A stretch of 64,000 nucleotides of DNA from an uncultured Litoreibacter sp. (lineage in GTDB: Bacteria; Pseudomonadota; Alphaproteobacteria; Rhodobacterales; Rhodobacteraceae): assembly GCA_947492995.1 (NCBI GenBank), contig CANLOU010000002.1, positions 1 to 64,000 of the forward strand, written 5' to 3'. Below the pieces are notes generated by a model, which was not told the origin of the DNA, searched no databases, and saw nothing but the letters and a program-made list of their open reading frames with translations. Below are positions 56,148 to 64,000 of this stretch, piece after piece. Both the position numbers and the translations under genes were made by a program. Position 1 is the stretch's first letter. Each line of letters opens with the position of its first letter.

Positions 56148-56246
56148 TGTGCGGCTTCGCCCGCCTTTGATTTTTTGCGTTCTTTCAGGAGCTTTGCTCC
56201 TGAGCCACGCGGGCAAAACCTCAGAGTATTTTCAACCAAATGGAGA
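56148..56246. repeat. Dispersed intergenic hairpin element, copy C
   Basis: TGCGGCTTCGCCCGC leads to a perfect stem TCAGGAGC (56185-56192) with GCTCCTGA (56196-56203), then CCACGCGGGCAAAACC and the tail CAGAGTATTTTCAACC with AAATGGAG. It lies between convergent ppx and the dehydrogenase gene. The head and tail are shared with copies A and B; the stem bases differ but still pair. Confidence 0.72.
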
Positions 56247-57137
56247 TCAGCCGCGCGTCAGGCCATTTCGTTTGGCAACGTAGTCCACCAGATGGGGGAC
56301 GTAATCCGTGGGACCGTCGCCCTGCGCCGCATGCGCAAGTGCAAAACTGTTTTTGACAGCATTGCCGATTGGATTAGCCAAGGCGACGCTATCGGCCATG
56401 GCCTCGAGATAACGCATGTCTTTCAGCGCGTTTGTGATCGTGAATTTATGCGCCTCGGCGTTGCCCTCGACCGCGTAGCCCATAAAGGTCTGGTAAAAGC
56501 CGCAATCCATCCGCGAGCCGCGGATCACGCTGTCAAATTGCTGCGTTGTGATGCCGACCTTTTCTGACAGAGCGAGGGCCTCGGAATACATCGCGGCATA
56601 GCCCATCGCGAGGAAGTTGTTCAGCAGCTTCATTTTATGGCCAGCGCCAGATGGGCCCATATGGACGATGGTGCCCGCCCATGCCGCGATCACCGGTTCG
56701 ACGCGGGCAAAGGTTGCATCAGACGCGCCCACCATTGTGGCCAGCTCGCCTGCCTCGGCCTGCACGGGCGTGCCGCCCAAAGGCGCGTCGGCCATGCCAA
56801 AGCCCGCTTGGTCCAGCTTTTCAGACAGCGCCATGGTAGAGGTCGGGTCAGATGTGGAGCAATCGATGATGACTGTGCCGGGACCCATGTCGGGCATCAG
56901 CGCGGCCACGATAGCTTCGACCTGAGGCGAGCCCGGCGCGCAGATGTGGATGATCGAGCAGGCGGCGATCTCGGCCATGGAGGCGGCCTCTGTCGCGCCT
57001 CGTGAGACGAGATCTTCGACGGGTGTGCGGTTGCGATGGGCTATGACCGTAACCGGGTAGCCTGCTTTCATGATATTCCTGGCCATGCCATGGCCCATCA
57101 GGCCGACGCCCACAAATCCAATTTTTTCCGAAGTCAT
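56247..57137 (-). CDS. NAD(P)-dependent dehydrogenase, 3-hydroxyisobutyrate dehydrogenase family
   Basis: 296 residues from ATG 57137. The Rossmann start is EKIGFVGVGLMGHGMARNI, followed by IDCSTSDPTSTMAL and the substrate-binding DAPLGGTPVQAEAGELATMV. The catalytic-type Lys is in GHKMKLLNNFLAMGYAA. This matches the beta-hydroxyacid dehydrogenase family (3-hydroxyisobutyrate, tartronate semialdehyde). It is divergent from an SDR gene across 95 bases, and the two may share a pathway; the substrate is unknown. Confidence 0.88.
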   Translation of the reverse strand: MTSEKIGFVGVGLMGHGMARNIMKAGYPVTVIAHRNRTPVEDLVSRGATEAASMAEIAACSIIHICAPGSPQVEAIVAALMPDMGPGTVIIDCSTSDPTSTMALSEKLDQAGFGMADAPLGGTPVQAEAGELATMVGASDATFARVEPVIAAWAGTIVHMGPSGAGHKMKLLNNFLAMGYAAMYSEALALSEKVGITTQQFDSVIRGSRMDCGFYQTFMGYAVEGNAEAHKFTITNALKDMRYLEAMADSVALANPIGNAVKNSFALAHAAQGDGPTDYVPHLVDYVAKRNGLTRG

Positions 57138-57232
57138 AACCGCTCCTTTTGTCTGAGGGGAGTGTGACGATGGTAGCGGCGGGCTGCAAGCTGATCTAGG
57201 CTCTGCGCAACCCACCAAAATTGGAGATCACC

Positions 57233-57982
57233 ATGCCCGACTTCGCCAGCTATCCCAGCCTCAAGGACAAAGCCGTTCTGATTACCGGAGGGGCAGGGGG
57301 CATTGGCGCGTTAACCGTTGAAGCCTTCGCGGCCCAAGGCGCAAAGGTCGCGTTTGTGGACCGCGACGAAGACACCAGCGCAGCGGTGGCCGCGAAAACA
57401 GGGGCGGAGTTTGCACTGTGTGATCTGCGTGACATTGCCGCGACGCAGGCCGCGATTGGCTCTCTTACAGACACCGTTGGGCCCTTCACCGTGCTGGCCA
57501 ATAACGCCGCGCGGGACGACCGGCACAATTGGGCGGACGTGACCCCTGACTATTGGGACGAGCGGATGGACACCAATTTGCGCCATATGTTTTTTGCCAT
57601 TCAAGCCGTGGCCCCCGGGATGATCGAGGCAGGCGGCGGCTCGATCATCAATTTGGGATCGAACAGCTGGTGGGAGGCGGGCGGCGGATTTCCGGCCTAT
57701 GCCACGGCCAAGGCGGCGGTGCATGGGCTGACGCGGACCATGGCCCGCGACCTAGGCGGGCACCGGATCCGGGTCAACACAGTCGTGCCGGGCTGGATCA
57801 TGACCGACCGCCAGAAGCAGCTGTGGGCCACGCCCGAAGCGTTGGAGGCGCATCGGCAGCGGCAATGCCTACCTGATTTGATTGACCCGGTCTATGTGGC
57901 GCGCATGGTTTTGTTTCTGGCCAGCGACGACGCGGCGATGTGTTCGGCGTGCAATTACATGGTGGAGGCGGGCTCTATCTGA
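57233..57982 (+). CDS. Short-chain dehydrogenase/reductase
   Basis: 249 residues from ATG 57233 with GGAGATC just upstream. SDR marks: VLITGGAGGIGALTVEAF, VLANNAARDDRHNW, SIINLGSNSWWEAGG with the catalytic Ser, YATAKAAVHGL with Tyr and Lys, and a C-terminal FLASDDAAMCSACNYMVEAG. Fits the classical SDR type using NAD(P)H. It is divergent from the hydroxyacid dehydrogenase gene. A dispersed hairpin follows it. Confidence 0.9.
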   Translation: MPDFASYPSLKDKAVLITGGAGGIGALTVEAFAAQGAKVAFVDRDEDTSAAVAAKTGAEFALCDLRDIAATQAAIGSLTDTVGPFTVLANNAARDDRHNWADVTPDYWDERMDTNLRHMFFAIQAVAPGMIEAGGGSIINLGSNSWWEAGGGFPAYATAKAAVHGLTRTMARDLGGHRIRVNTVVPGWIMTDRQKQLWATPEALEAHRQRQCLPDLIDPVYVARMVLFLASDDAAMCSACNYMVEAGSI

Positions 57983-58009
57983 TGTCGCCGCACGATACGC
58001 GCCGACCAC

Positions 58010-58057
58010 GCGGGGGCCAGCCCCCGCACCCCCGGGATATTTAAGGAACAATGATGG
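58010..58057. repeat. Dispersed intergenic hairpin element, copy D
   Basis: GCGGGGGC (58010-58017) pairs with GCCCCCGC (58020-58027) across a two-base gap, followed by ACCCCCGGGATATTTAAGG and ACAATGATGG. The GATATTT tail resembles the AGTATTTT tail of the other copies but is more diverged. It sits between the SDR gene and proS. Confidence 0.55.
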
Positions 58058-58123
58058 GTGATTGCGCCGCGATAGGGGATAGCTTAACCCCTGTGTAACT
58101 GATTTTCGGAGAGTTTGACCGCC

Positions 58124-59461
58124 ATGCGCATGACCCGCTACTTCCTGCCCGTCCTCAAAGAAACGCCTGCCGAGGCGCAGATCGTCTCGCACCGGCTGAT
58201 GCTGCGTGCGGGGATGATTAAGCAAAGCGCGGCGGGTATCTATTCCTGGCTGCCATTAGGCTACAAGGTGCTGAAGAACATCGAGACCATCGTGCATGAG
58301 GAACAGGCGCGCGCGGGCCACCACGCCATGTTGATGCCCACCATCCAATCGGCGGATCTGTGGCGCGAAAGCGGGCGCTACGACGATTACGGCGAAGAAA
58401 TGCTGCGCATCAAGGACCGCCATGACCGCGACATGCTGTTCACCCCCACCGCCGAGGAGCTGATTACCGACATCTTCCGCGCGCATGTGTCCAGCTACAA
58501 AGACATGCCGCTGACCATGTACCAGATACAGTGGAAATTTCGTGATGAACGCCGTCCCCGTTTTGGGGTGATGCGGGGCCGCGAATTCTACATGAAAGAC
58601 GGCTACAATTTTGACCTGACCAAGGAAGACGCGCTGCACGCCTATAACCGCCATCTGGTGAGCTACCTGCGCACCTATGAACGCATGGGGCTACAAGCCA
58701 TCCCGATGCGTGCCGATAGCGGGCCGATTGGCGGCGACGACACGCATGAATTTCTGGTGCTGGCCGAAACAGGCGAGAGCGAGGTGTTCTATGACAGCGC
58801 GGTGACCGAGCTGACATTTGGCGACCGCGAGATCGACTATGACGACCACGCGCAATGCGCCGGCGTCATGGAGGAGTTCACCACCAAATACGCCCGCACC
58901 GATGAAACCCATGACGAGGCGTTGTTCAACGAGGTGCCCGAGGAGCGCCGCCGCGTGGCGCGCGGCATCGAAGTGGGCCAGATTTTCTATTTCGGCACCA
59001 AATACTCGGATGCGCTGGGCGCGACCGTGCAAGGCCCTGACGGCAAGCCTGTGGCGGTGCATATGGGGTCGCACGGGATTGGGGTGTCCCGGCTTTTGGG
59101 GGCCATCATTGAAGCCAGCCATGACGACAAGGGCATCATCTGGCCCGAAGGCGTGACCCCGTTCCATGTCGGCATCGTCAACCTCAAACAGGGCGACGAC
59201 GAGGCGGATGCGGCTTGTGACAGCCTCTATGCGCAGATTGAAGCCATGGGCCTTGAGCCGCTTTACGACGACCGCAACGAACGCGCTGGTGGCAAGTTTG
59301 CCACGATGGACCTGATCGGGCTGCCTTGGCGGATCACTGTCGGGCCGCGTGGGTTGAAGAACGGCGTGGTGGAGCTGACCTCCCGCAAAACGGGCGAGAG
59401 CGAGGAGCTGGTACCCGCGGTGGCCATCGCCAAGATTGCGGAGATATACGGTAAAAGCTGA
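58124..59461 (+). CDS. proS: Prolyl-tRNA synthetase, short type
   Basis: 445 residues, the short form found in many alphaproteobacteria, without the long editing insert of the E. coli type. It charges tRNA-Pro. ATG 58124 ([13 protein letters not shown]) has GGAGAG ten bases upstream. Class II marks are [17 protein letters not shown], motif 2 with [29 protein letters not shown], and motif 3 [17 protein letters not shown]. The C-terminal anticodon-binding domain includes [18 protein letters not shown]. It is followed by a serine hydrolase gene 12 bases on. Confidence 0.95.
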   Translation: MRMTRYFLPVLKETPAEAQIVSHRLMLRAGMIKQSAAGIYSWLPLGYKVLKNIETIVHEEQARAGHHAMLMPTIQSADLWRESGRYDDYGEEMLRIKDRHDRDMLFTPTAEELITDIFRAHVSSYKDMPLTMYQIQWKFRDERRPRFGVMRGREFYMKDGYNFDLTKEDALHAYNRHLVSYLRTYERMGLQAIPMRADSGPIGGDDTHEFLVLAETGESEVFYDSAVTELTFGDREIDYDDHAQCAGVMEEFTTKYARTDETHDEALFNEVPEERRRVARGIEVGQIFYFGTKYSDALGATVQGPDGKPVAVHMGSHGIGVSRLLGAIIEASHDDKGIIWPEGVTPFHVGIVNLKQGDDEADAACDSLYAQIEAMGLEPLYDDRNERAGGKFATMDLIGLPWRITVGPRGLKNGVVELTSRKTGESEELVPAVAIAKIAEIYGKS

Positions 59462-59473
59462 ACGGAGAGAGCC

Positions 59474-60436
59474 ATGCGCCTGTGCATAAAGTCGCTGCTT
59501 GCAGCCCTAACACTGGCCCTACCGCTGGGGGCGGCGGAGCCGGAAGACACGTCTGAAAAGCTGGAGAAGGCGTTTCAGGACTGGATGCAAAAATTCGGTA
59601 TTGAATCCGGCGCATTGGCGATCTCTTACAAAGGCGAGGTGGTCCGCCGCGTCGGTGTCGGGCGCGACGCGGACGACCCGGTCGAATTGGCCAGCGTGTC
59701 AAAGTCGATCACCGCGATGTGCGCGCTGTCGCTGATTGAAGACGGCACGTGGACCGCCTCGACCACGGTTGTTGATGTGATGGGGGACGGGCCGCAGGTC
59801 ACTGTGGGGCAGTTGATGACCCATTCCAGCGGATATGACACCGACATCACCCAAGGCGCCATGTCTGACATGCTGGACACACCCGAGCACGTAGGAACCA
59901 CGCGCGACAGCTTTGCCGCCGGGCCGCAGGGGCAGGCGGGCACCTATGTCTACACCAACGAAAATTACGACATGCTGGGGGCCTTGATCGCGGCGCAAAC
60001 CGGCGCGCCCTATGATGAAGCTTGCGCGGCGCGTGTGTTGGCCCCGCTTGGCATCACTGCGCAACCTTCAGTGCGGACCGGAGCCTTTGCGGCCTATGGA
60101 GGCTGGGCCATGTCGGTGGCGGATTACGCCACCTTCCATGTGGCCCATTTCGGACCTGACACCCCCGTGGGTCGCGCGCCTGCGGAGTTCCCCAACGCCG
60201 AGATAGGCGGAGGCGCACGCTATGGGCCGGGCATGGTCTGGCGGGAGTTTCGCAGCGGTCACAACTTCTGGCATTTCGGGGCGCTGTGCCTCCCCGAGCA
60301 GTTGAACGTGGGCAGCTTTGCGGTGCAATGGAACGGCGGCTGGGCGGTCACCGCCGCGTATGACGCCTGCCTTGAATGGCCTGCCATGTCCGCGTTGGAC
60401 GGCGCTTTGGCGAACGCCGTGTTCGGGGGCCAGTGA
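59474..60436 (+). CDS. Exported serine hydrolase (beta-lactamase/PBP-like)
   Basis: 320 residues with a signal peptide (LLAALTLALPLGAAEPED). Beta-lactamase-like marks: SxxK in ELASVSKSITAM, the second motif YTNENYDMLGAL (Y-x-N), and HFGALC as the third. The family includes esterases, carboxypeptidases and class C-like proteins; a peptidoglycan or ester substrate is possible. It ends on the TGATG start of the SGNH hydrolase gene, so the two are translated coupled. Confidence 0.85.
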   Translation: MRLCIKSLLAALTLALPLGAAEPEDTSEKLEKAFQDWMQKFGIESGALAISYKGEVVRRVGVGRDADDPVELASVSKSITAMCALSLIEDGTWTASTTVVDVMGDGPQVTVGQLMTHSSGYDTDITQGAMSDMLDTPEHVGTTRDSFAAGPQGQAGTYVYTNENYDMLGALIAAQTGAPYDEACAARVLAPLGITAQPSVRTGAFAAYGGWAMSVADYATFHVAHFGPDTPVGRAPAEFPNAEIGGGARYGPGMVWREFRSGHNFWHFGALCLPEQLNVGSFAVQWNGGWAVTAAYDACLEWPAMSALDGALANAVFGGQ

Positions 60437-61059
60437 TGAAATCAGTTTTGTGTTTTGGCGACAGCCTGACCTGGGGGTCTCGTCCCGACGGCGGCGGGCG
60501 GCATGGCTTTGAAGACCGTTGGCCAAATGTGCTGCAAGCCGGGCTTGATAATGTCGAGGTTGTCACCGACGGGCTACGCGGTCGCACCACCGTGATGGAC
60601 CAGCGCGCCAGCCCCGGCAATATGAACGGGGCCGCGTTGCTGCCTTCTGCCCTGCATACGCATGGGCCGCTGGATCTGGTGATCCTGTCGTTGGGGGCCA
60701 ATGACGTCTATTGGGGCTACCCGCTGACGCGCGCGGTGCGCGGGCTGGAGCATCTGGTCGAGCTGGTCCGCCACCACCCGATGCGGGTGCCGGAGGCGGC
60801 CACGCCGAAAGTCTTGGTGGTCATCCCGCAGGTTTTGGTGCCATGCGACGACGGGCATGTCACGCCAGAGCTGATCGAAACATCGCACCGTTACGTCCAA
60901 CTGGCCAAAGAACGCGCCGACAGGATCGAGGTGCCATGGTTTGACGCCGGCAGCGTCGTGCAAAGCTCTCCTTTGGATGGGATACATCTTGACGCGGCCA
61001 ATACCCGTGCATTGGGTGATGCCTTGATCCCCGTGGTCAAAAGACTGCTGGCAGGGTGA
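60436..61059 (+). CDS. SGNH/GDSL hydrolase
   Basis: 207 residues, starting within the stop of the preceding gene. The three blocks are seen: VLCFGDSLTWGSRPD (nucleophile Ser), LSLGANDVYWGYP (Asn) and DGIHLDAANTRALG (Asp-His). The layout resembles arylesterase or lysophospholipase-type enzymes of this family. It is probably cytosolic, since there is no signal peptide. Its partner upstream is an exported serine hydrolase; three glycosyltransferases follow. Removal of acyl groups from surface sugars is possible but unproved. Confidence 0.9.
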   Translation: MKSVLCFGDSLTWGSRPDGGGRHGFEDRWPNVLQAGLDNVEVVTDGLRGRTTVMDQRASPGNMNGAALLPSALHTHGPLDLVILSLGANDVYWGYPLTRAVRGLEHLVELVRHHPMRVPEAATPKVLVVIPQVLVPCDDGHVTPELIETSHRYVQLAKERADRIEVPWFDAGSVVQSSPLDGIHLDAANTRALGDALIPVVKRLLAG

Positions 61060-61137
61060 TGCGGCAAGCTGTTTGTTTCCGGTGGCCCGATGCAGTACTG
61101 CCGGGTCCAAAGCCGTCTTTCAAATCGTAGAACCGCC

Positions 61138-62037
61138 ATGTCCGCTGCCGCGCCCCTCATCTCAATCGTCACGGTGACATGGAACCTGCTGCAGGCCGGG
61201 CGCGAGCAGCTGTTCAAGGACGCGTTGGCCTGCGTCCAGTCCCAGACCTTTCGCGACGTTGAGCATATCATTCTGGACGGGGCGTCGGACGACGGCACGG
61301 TCGCGATGATCGAAGCTGCGGTGGCGCAATATGCGTCCCAGCCGCAGGCCATCCCACTGACCCTGGTCAGCGAGCCCGATGACGGGCTTTATGACGCGAT
61401 CAATAAGGCAATCGCTTTGGCGCGGGGTAACTACGTCGTGATCCTTAACTCCGACGACCTATTTTGCGGCGTAGACACGCTTGAGCAGATCAGCGCCAAG
61501 ATCGGCAATGCAAGACCTCCCTTTGTCTACGGGGCGACAATGCGCGAACGCGAGGATGGCTCGCGCTTCCTGTCTGCCAAAATGAACCCCAAGGCGTTCT
61601 TGCAGCGGGTGCCCTTCGGCACCAACTCGATGGCGCTGCGGCGCGATGTGGTTTTGGAGTTGGGGGGCTTTACCCAAACCTATCCGTTGGCCGCAGATTT
61701 CGAGTTTATCCTGCGATTGCTGAGCGCCGACATAGAAGGCGTGCGGTTGGATGCGCCAGTGTCCTTGTTCCGGGTTGGCGGCCTGTCGTCCGACGAGCTC
61801 AAGCTGGAGCAGGACTTCATTGACATCTGGCGCGACTTTTTGGCTGGCTACGTGGATATGTCGCGGTATTCCGATGAGGAATTGCGCCGCTGGTATCGCA
61901 GCGGGTGCATGCCGGTGTCATTCCTGATCGCCTTGGCGCGGACGCCCAAGGCACGCAGCTCGAAGCAACTGATGCGGGCGATCCGTCACAGCCTTGGCCG
62001 TTCCCTGCGCCGGGCGCTGCAGCCGTGGAGGGACTAG
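61138..62037 (+). CDS. Glycosyltransferase family 2 protein
   Basis: 299 residues from ATG 61138 (MSAAAPLISIVTVTWN), with no good start further upstream. GT-A marks: SIVTVTWNLL, VQSQTFRDVEHIILDGASDD, DDGLYDAINKAIALARG and the DxD-like LNSDDLFCG. The C-terminal region (RRDVVLELGGF, PLAADFEFILRLL) also fits GT2. It transfers a sugar from a nucleotide-sugar to a surface glycan; donor and acceptor are unknown. The GT11-like gene follows four bases later. Confidence 0.9.
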   Translation: MSAAAPLISIVTVTWNLLQAGREQLFKDALACVQSQTFRDVEHIILDGASDDGTVAMIEAAVAQYASQPQAIPLTLVSEPDDGLYDAINKAIALARGNYVVILNSDDLFCGVDTLEQISAKIGNARPPFVYGATMREREDGSRFLSAKMNPKAFLQRVPFGTNSMALRRDVVLELGGFTQTYPLAADFEFILRLLSADIEGVRLDAPVSLFRVGGLSSDELKLEQDFIDIWRDFLAGYVDMSRYSDEELRRWYRSGCMPVSFLIALARTPKARSSKQLMRAIRHSLGRSLRRALQPWRD

Positions 62038-62040
62038 ACG

Positions 62041-62958
62041 ATGTCTGAGCCAAACCGACCGATAATCATCAATTCGAAACTCGGCTCCATGGGGCGCTTC
62101 GCAAACAAGGCCTTTCAATACATGTTCCTGCGCACATACGCTGCCGAGCATAATTTTGACTTCGCCAACCTCCCGTGGGAGGGCGATGAGATGTACCATG
62201 TCCGTCCCGGCGTTGATCCGCTGCCGGAGGTTGCGCGGGTGGTGGAGCAGACCAAATACGGGCTGGACGCGTGCGACATCGTAAACGCGTCCAAGCCTAT
62301 CGGGGATGCGGATTTGCAAGGGTTTTTCCAGTATAACATGGGGTATTACGCACCTTACCGCGCCGAAATCGAGGCAGAATTCGCCCATAAAGGCCTTTAC
62401 CTGAAGGCAGAGCAGGCGCTGCGGTCAGGGTTTGACGCATTGCCCGGCCCGGTCGCAGTGGTCCATCTGCGTCGGGGCGATTACGGCACGGATGTCTTTT
62501 TCCTGCCGCCCAACGCCTGGTATGTCGACTGGTTGCGGACATTGCGCAAGGCGGAGCCTGATCTGCAGCTCTACATCGCCACCGACGATCCCACTGCGGC
62601 AGGAACAGATTTTGACGAATTTCAGCGTGTGACGGTGGAGCAGCTGAATGTGCCGCCGGTTCCCCACGGTTTCTTCTACGACTTCACGGCGCTGCGTTTG
62701 GGCGATCATATTGCCATCGCCAATTCCAGCTTCTCCTTCCTTGCCTCGGCCCTCAATAAAACGGCGCGCTCCACCATGCGGCCCGACCCGTCGGTGGGCG
62801 CATTGGTGCCCTTTGAGCCGTGGACCTCTGACCCGCTGATCCGCAGCCACATCGCCGAGGAGATGGGCGAGACCTTTATGAGCCAACGCGCCAGATCGCG
62901 GACGAAATATAAGACCCGCAAATTCTTCAAACGCCTGCTGCCATGGGGCCGCACATGA
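62041..62958 (+). CDS. GT11-like (alpha-1,2-fucosyltransferase-like) glycosyltransferase
   Basis: 305 residues. It starts IINSKLGSMGRFANKAFQYM, comparable with the GxLGNQxFQY start of GT11 enzymes (here changed), and contains VVHLRRGDYG, the HxRRxD motif for GDP-sugar binding in GT11 and related fucosyltransferases. Then LYIATDDPTA and AIANSSFSFLASALNK match the later conserved blocks. A fucose or related donor would be expected. It is the middle gene of three glycosyltransferases; the following gene overlaps its stop by four bases. Confidence 0.72.
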   Translation: MSEPNRPIIINSKLGSMGRFANKAFQYMFLRTYAAEHNFDFANLPWEGDEMYHVRPGVDPLPEVARVVEQTKYGLDACDIVNASKPIGDADLQGFFQYNMGYYAPYRAEIEAEFAHKGLYLKAEQALRSGFDALPGPVAVVHLRRGDYGTDVFFLPPNAWYVDWLRTLRKAEPDLQLYIATDDPTAAGTDFDEFQRVTVEQLNVPPVPHGFFYDFTALRLGDHIAIANSSFSFLASALNKTARSTMRPDPSVGALVPFEPWTSDPLIRSHIAEEMGETFMSQRARSRTKYKTRKFFKRLLPWGRT

Positions 62959-63779
62959 TCCCGATTTACTACATCAACCTTGATCGTGTCCCCGAACGCC
63001 GGGCCTTCATGGAGGACCAGTTTGCGCAGCAGGGCCTGACGGCGCATCGCGTGCCCGCCGTTGACGCCTTTGACGCGCCGCAGCCGCCGGAATACGCTCC
63101 CGCCAGTGGGCTGGAACGGTGGAGCCTGACCGCGTCAGAGGTTGCGTGTTTTGAAAGCCATCGCCTCGCGTGGCGTACAATCCGCGATGGCGAAGCGCCT
63201 TGCGGCGTGGTGATGGAAGACGATGCGATCCTGAGCGCGGGCTTTGCGGCGGCGCTTGCCACGCTCCCGCAGGCAGCACTGGCCGCTGACGTCATCAAAT
63301 TGGACGGGGCAAATCAGCGACGCCGTTTCGGGCCATTTGTCGAGATTGGGGGGGTGCCCCTGCGCGCGATTGAGCAAACAATCGGCAGCGCGGCAGCCTA
63401 TCTCATCAGTCGGGATGCGGCGGCCAAGCTGGAGGCGCGGGCTGCTCGGTATTGCGACCATCTCGACGACTACATTTTTACGCCAACGCGGGACTGGGCG
63501 CCCCTGCAGCTTGACCCGGCGGTCGCGGTGCAGGGGATGTTTGTGCAAGAAGATCGCGCCGCACGAGACCAAAGTGTCGACAAAAGCGAACGCACTTCCG
63601 ATGCGCGGATAAACGCCACAAAAATGCGTGGACCCCTGACGTATCGCCTGTCGAAAGAGATGAAGCGCGGCATACGAAAGCTACGTTGGGCGCTATGGGA
63701 TGACAAACGCAGGCTCGCCGGCGGCGGACTGATAGGGTGCCCGCCGCTGGCCGATGATTTGGGCCGTTACCGCAGTTGA
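62955..63779 (+). CDS. Glycosyltransferase family 25 protein
   Basis: 274 residues from ATG 62955, whose ATGA overlaps the preceding stop. GT25 marks are IYYINLDRVPERRAFME at the start, SLTASEVACFESHRLAWR, GVVMEDDAIL with the DxD-type pair, and AAYLISRDAAAKL; the C-terminal QSVDKSERTS is typical too. GT25 enzymes add galactose or glucose to lipooligosaccharide. It closes a run of three surface-sugar genes; a double hairpin follows the stop. Confidence 0.88.
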   Translation: MIPIYYINLDRVPERRAFMEDQFAQQGLTAHRVPAVDAFDAPQPPEYAPASGLERWSLTASEVACFESHRLAWRTIRDGEAPCGVVMEDDAILSAGFAAALATLPQAALAADVIKLDGANQRRRFGPFVEIGGVPLRAIEQTIGSAAAYLISRDAAAKLEARAARYCDHLDDYIFTPTRDWAPLQLDPAVAVQGMFVQEDRAARDQSVDKSERTSDARINATKMRGPLTYRLSKEMKRGIRKLRWALWDDKRRLAGGGLIGCPPLADDLGRYRS

Positions 63780-63784
63780 GCAGT

Positions 63785-63831
63785 AAATTCCTTCTCCGAA
63801 GGAATTTGAATTTTCTTCGCAGAAGAAAATT
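63785..63831. terminator. Two adjacent perfect hairpins
   Basis: AAATTCCTTC (63785-63794) pairs with GAAGGAATTT (63798-63807), loop TCC. Next, AATTTTCTTC (63809-63818) pairs with GAAGAAAATT (63822-63831), loop GCA. Both are perfect ten-base stems with A/T ends, between convergent gene ends, so they may act as a bidirectional terminator pair. Confidence 0.8.
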
Positions 63832-63836
63832 ACCCC

Positions 63837-64000
63837 TCAAAGGGAGATGCGGAAACGCGCAAACCCATCTGGACCGTCACCCGCTTCTTCGATCGCGACG
63901 CCCGGCACATCCGCAGCATAGGCTTTGGCGGCTGGCCCTGTGTCAAACAGCACTGTCGTGCCTTCCATCGGCTTGAAGGACCAGTTGGCGTCGGCCCGCG
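63837..64000 (-). CDS. C-terminal part of an unidentified protein (cut by window edge)
   Basis: On the minus strand a frame is open from the window edge to a stop at 63837-63839. It ends ANWSFKPMEGTTVLFDTG, then PAAKAYAADVPGVAIEEAG and FARFRISL. It is at least 54 residues and shows no signal or motif I can name. Its codon use is like its neighbours. It is convergent with the GT25 gene. I do not recognise the family. Confidence 0.6.
   Translation of the reverse strand, partial: RADANWSFKPMEGTTVLFDTGPAAKAYAADVPGVAIEEAGDGPDGFARFRISL

Overview
The window reads as a chromosomal segment of a marine alphaproteobacterium of the Rhodobacteraceae (roseobacter group). The evidence is gene content: a PccR-type propionate regulator beside pccB, a full choline-O-sulfate/choline-to-betaine module, a TAXI-type TRAP transporter with fused permease, a Hint/RTX secreted protein, a DUF6497 protein, HdaA next to ppk/ppx, the short prolyl-tRNA synthetase, and high-GC coding with ATGA overlaps between consecutive genes. 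No complete mobile element, rRNA operon or CRISPR array was seen; there is one tRNA (Gly-GCC).

Layout. 1-0.9 kb: accessory remnant (tail of an XRE regulator, a broken ImmA/IrrE gene, TTCCCTGT repeats). 0.9-2.5 kb: a secreted hypothetical protein and a glycosyltransferase-like protein. 2.6-6.9 kb: histidine genes hisB-hisH-hisA-hisF-hisE on the minus strand, with two small exported-protein genes (DUF302, DUF2147) inserted on the plus strand. 7.2-9.4 kb: a 749-aa RTX/Hint protein. 9.5-13.6 kb: TAXI solute-binding protein, fused TRAP permease and a universal stress protein in one operon. 13.8-20 kb: class III aminotransferase, tRNA-Gly, a TerB/J-domain + EEP nuclease-like + small exported protein operon, GNAT and VOC proteins, 5-formyl-THF cyclo-ligase and a YmdB-type phosphoesterase. 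20-25 kb: two SLC13/RCK_C permeases in inverted orientation around a small lipoprotein, then a lysozyme-like exported protein. 25-27.7 kb: YebC, LysE-type and EamA-type exporters. 27.7-33.8 kb: betC, a GST, betI, betB, betA with a clear BetI operator. 33.9-50.5 kb: a nuclease, a hydrolase, pccR, an MFS pump, pccB, a block of roseobacter-specific small genes, pccA, a sulfotransferase-like gene, and methylmalonyl-CoA mutase. 50.5-56.1 kb: AI-2E transporter, hdaA, ppk, ppx. 56.2-61 kb: dehydrogenases, proS, a serine hydrolase and an SGNH hydrolase. 61.1-63.8 kb: three successive glycosyltransferases (GT2, GT11-like, GT25). The window ends inside an unidentified minus-strand gene.

How the parts fit. 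The bet cluster would take choline-O-sulfate to choline (BetC), betaine aldehyde (BetA) and glycine betaine (BetB), repressed by BetI through a perfect 10-bp inverted repeat between betI and betB. The pcc/mcm genes give propionyl-CoA to methylmalonyl-CoA to succinyl-CoA; TTTGCAAA-like tandem sites before pccR and between the MFS gene and pccB fit control by PccR. ppk and ppx make and degrade polyphosphate, and HdaA regulates DnaA.

The items most worth a second look are the PccR-type tandem sites, the tandem pair of 66-aa glycine-rich lipoproteins between pccB and pccA, the inverted pair of diverged SLC13 permeases, a dispersed intergenic hairpin family, the duplicated 3' end of hisA, and paired TTTTGTACAAA palindromes after the first glycosyltransferase. 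I saw no feature that proves a wholly new system.
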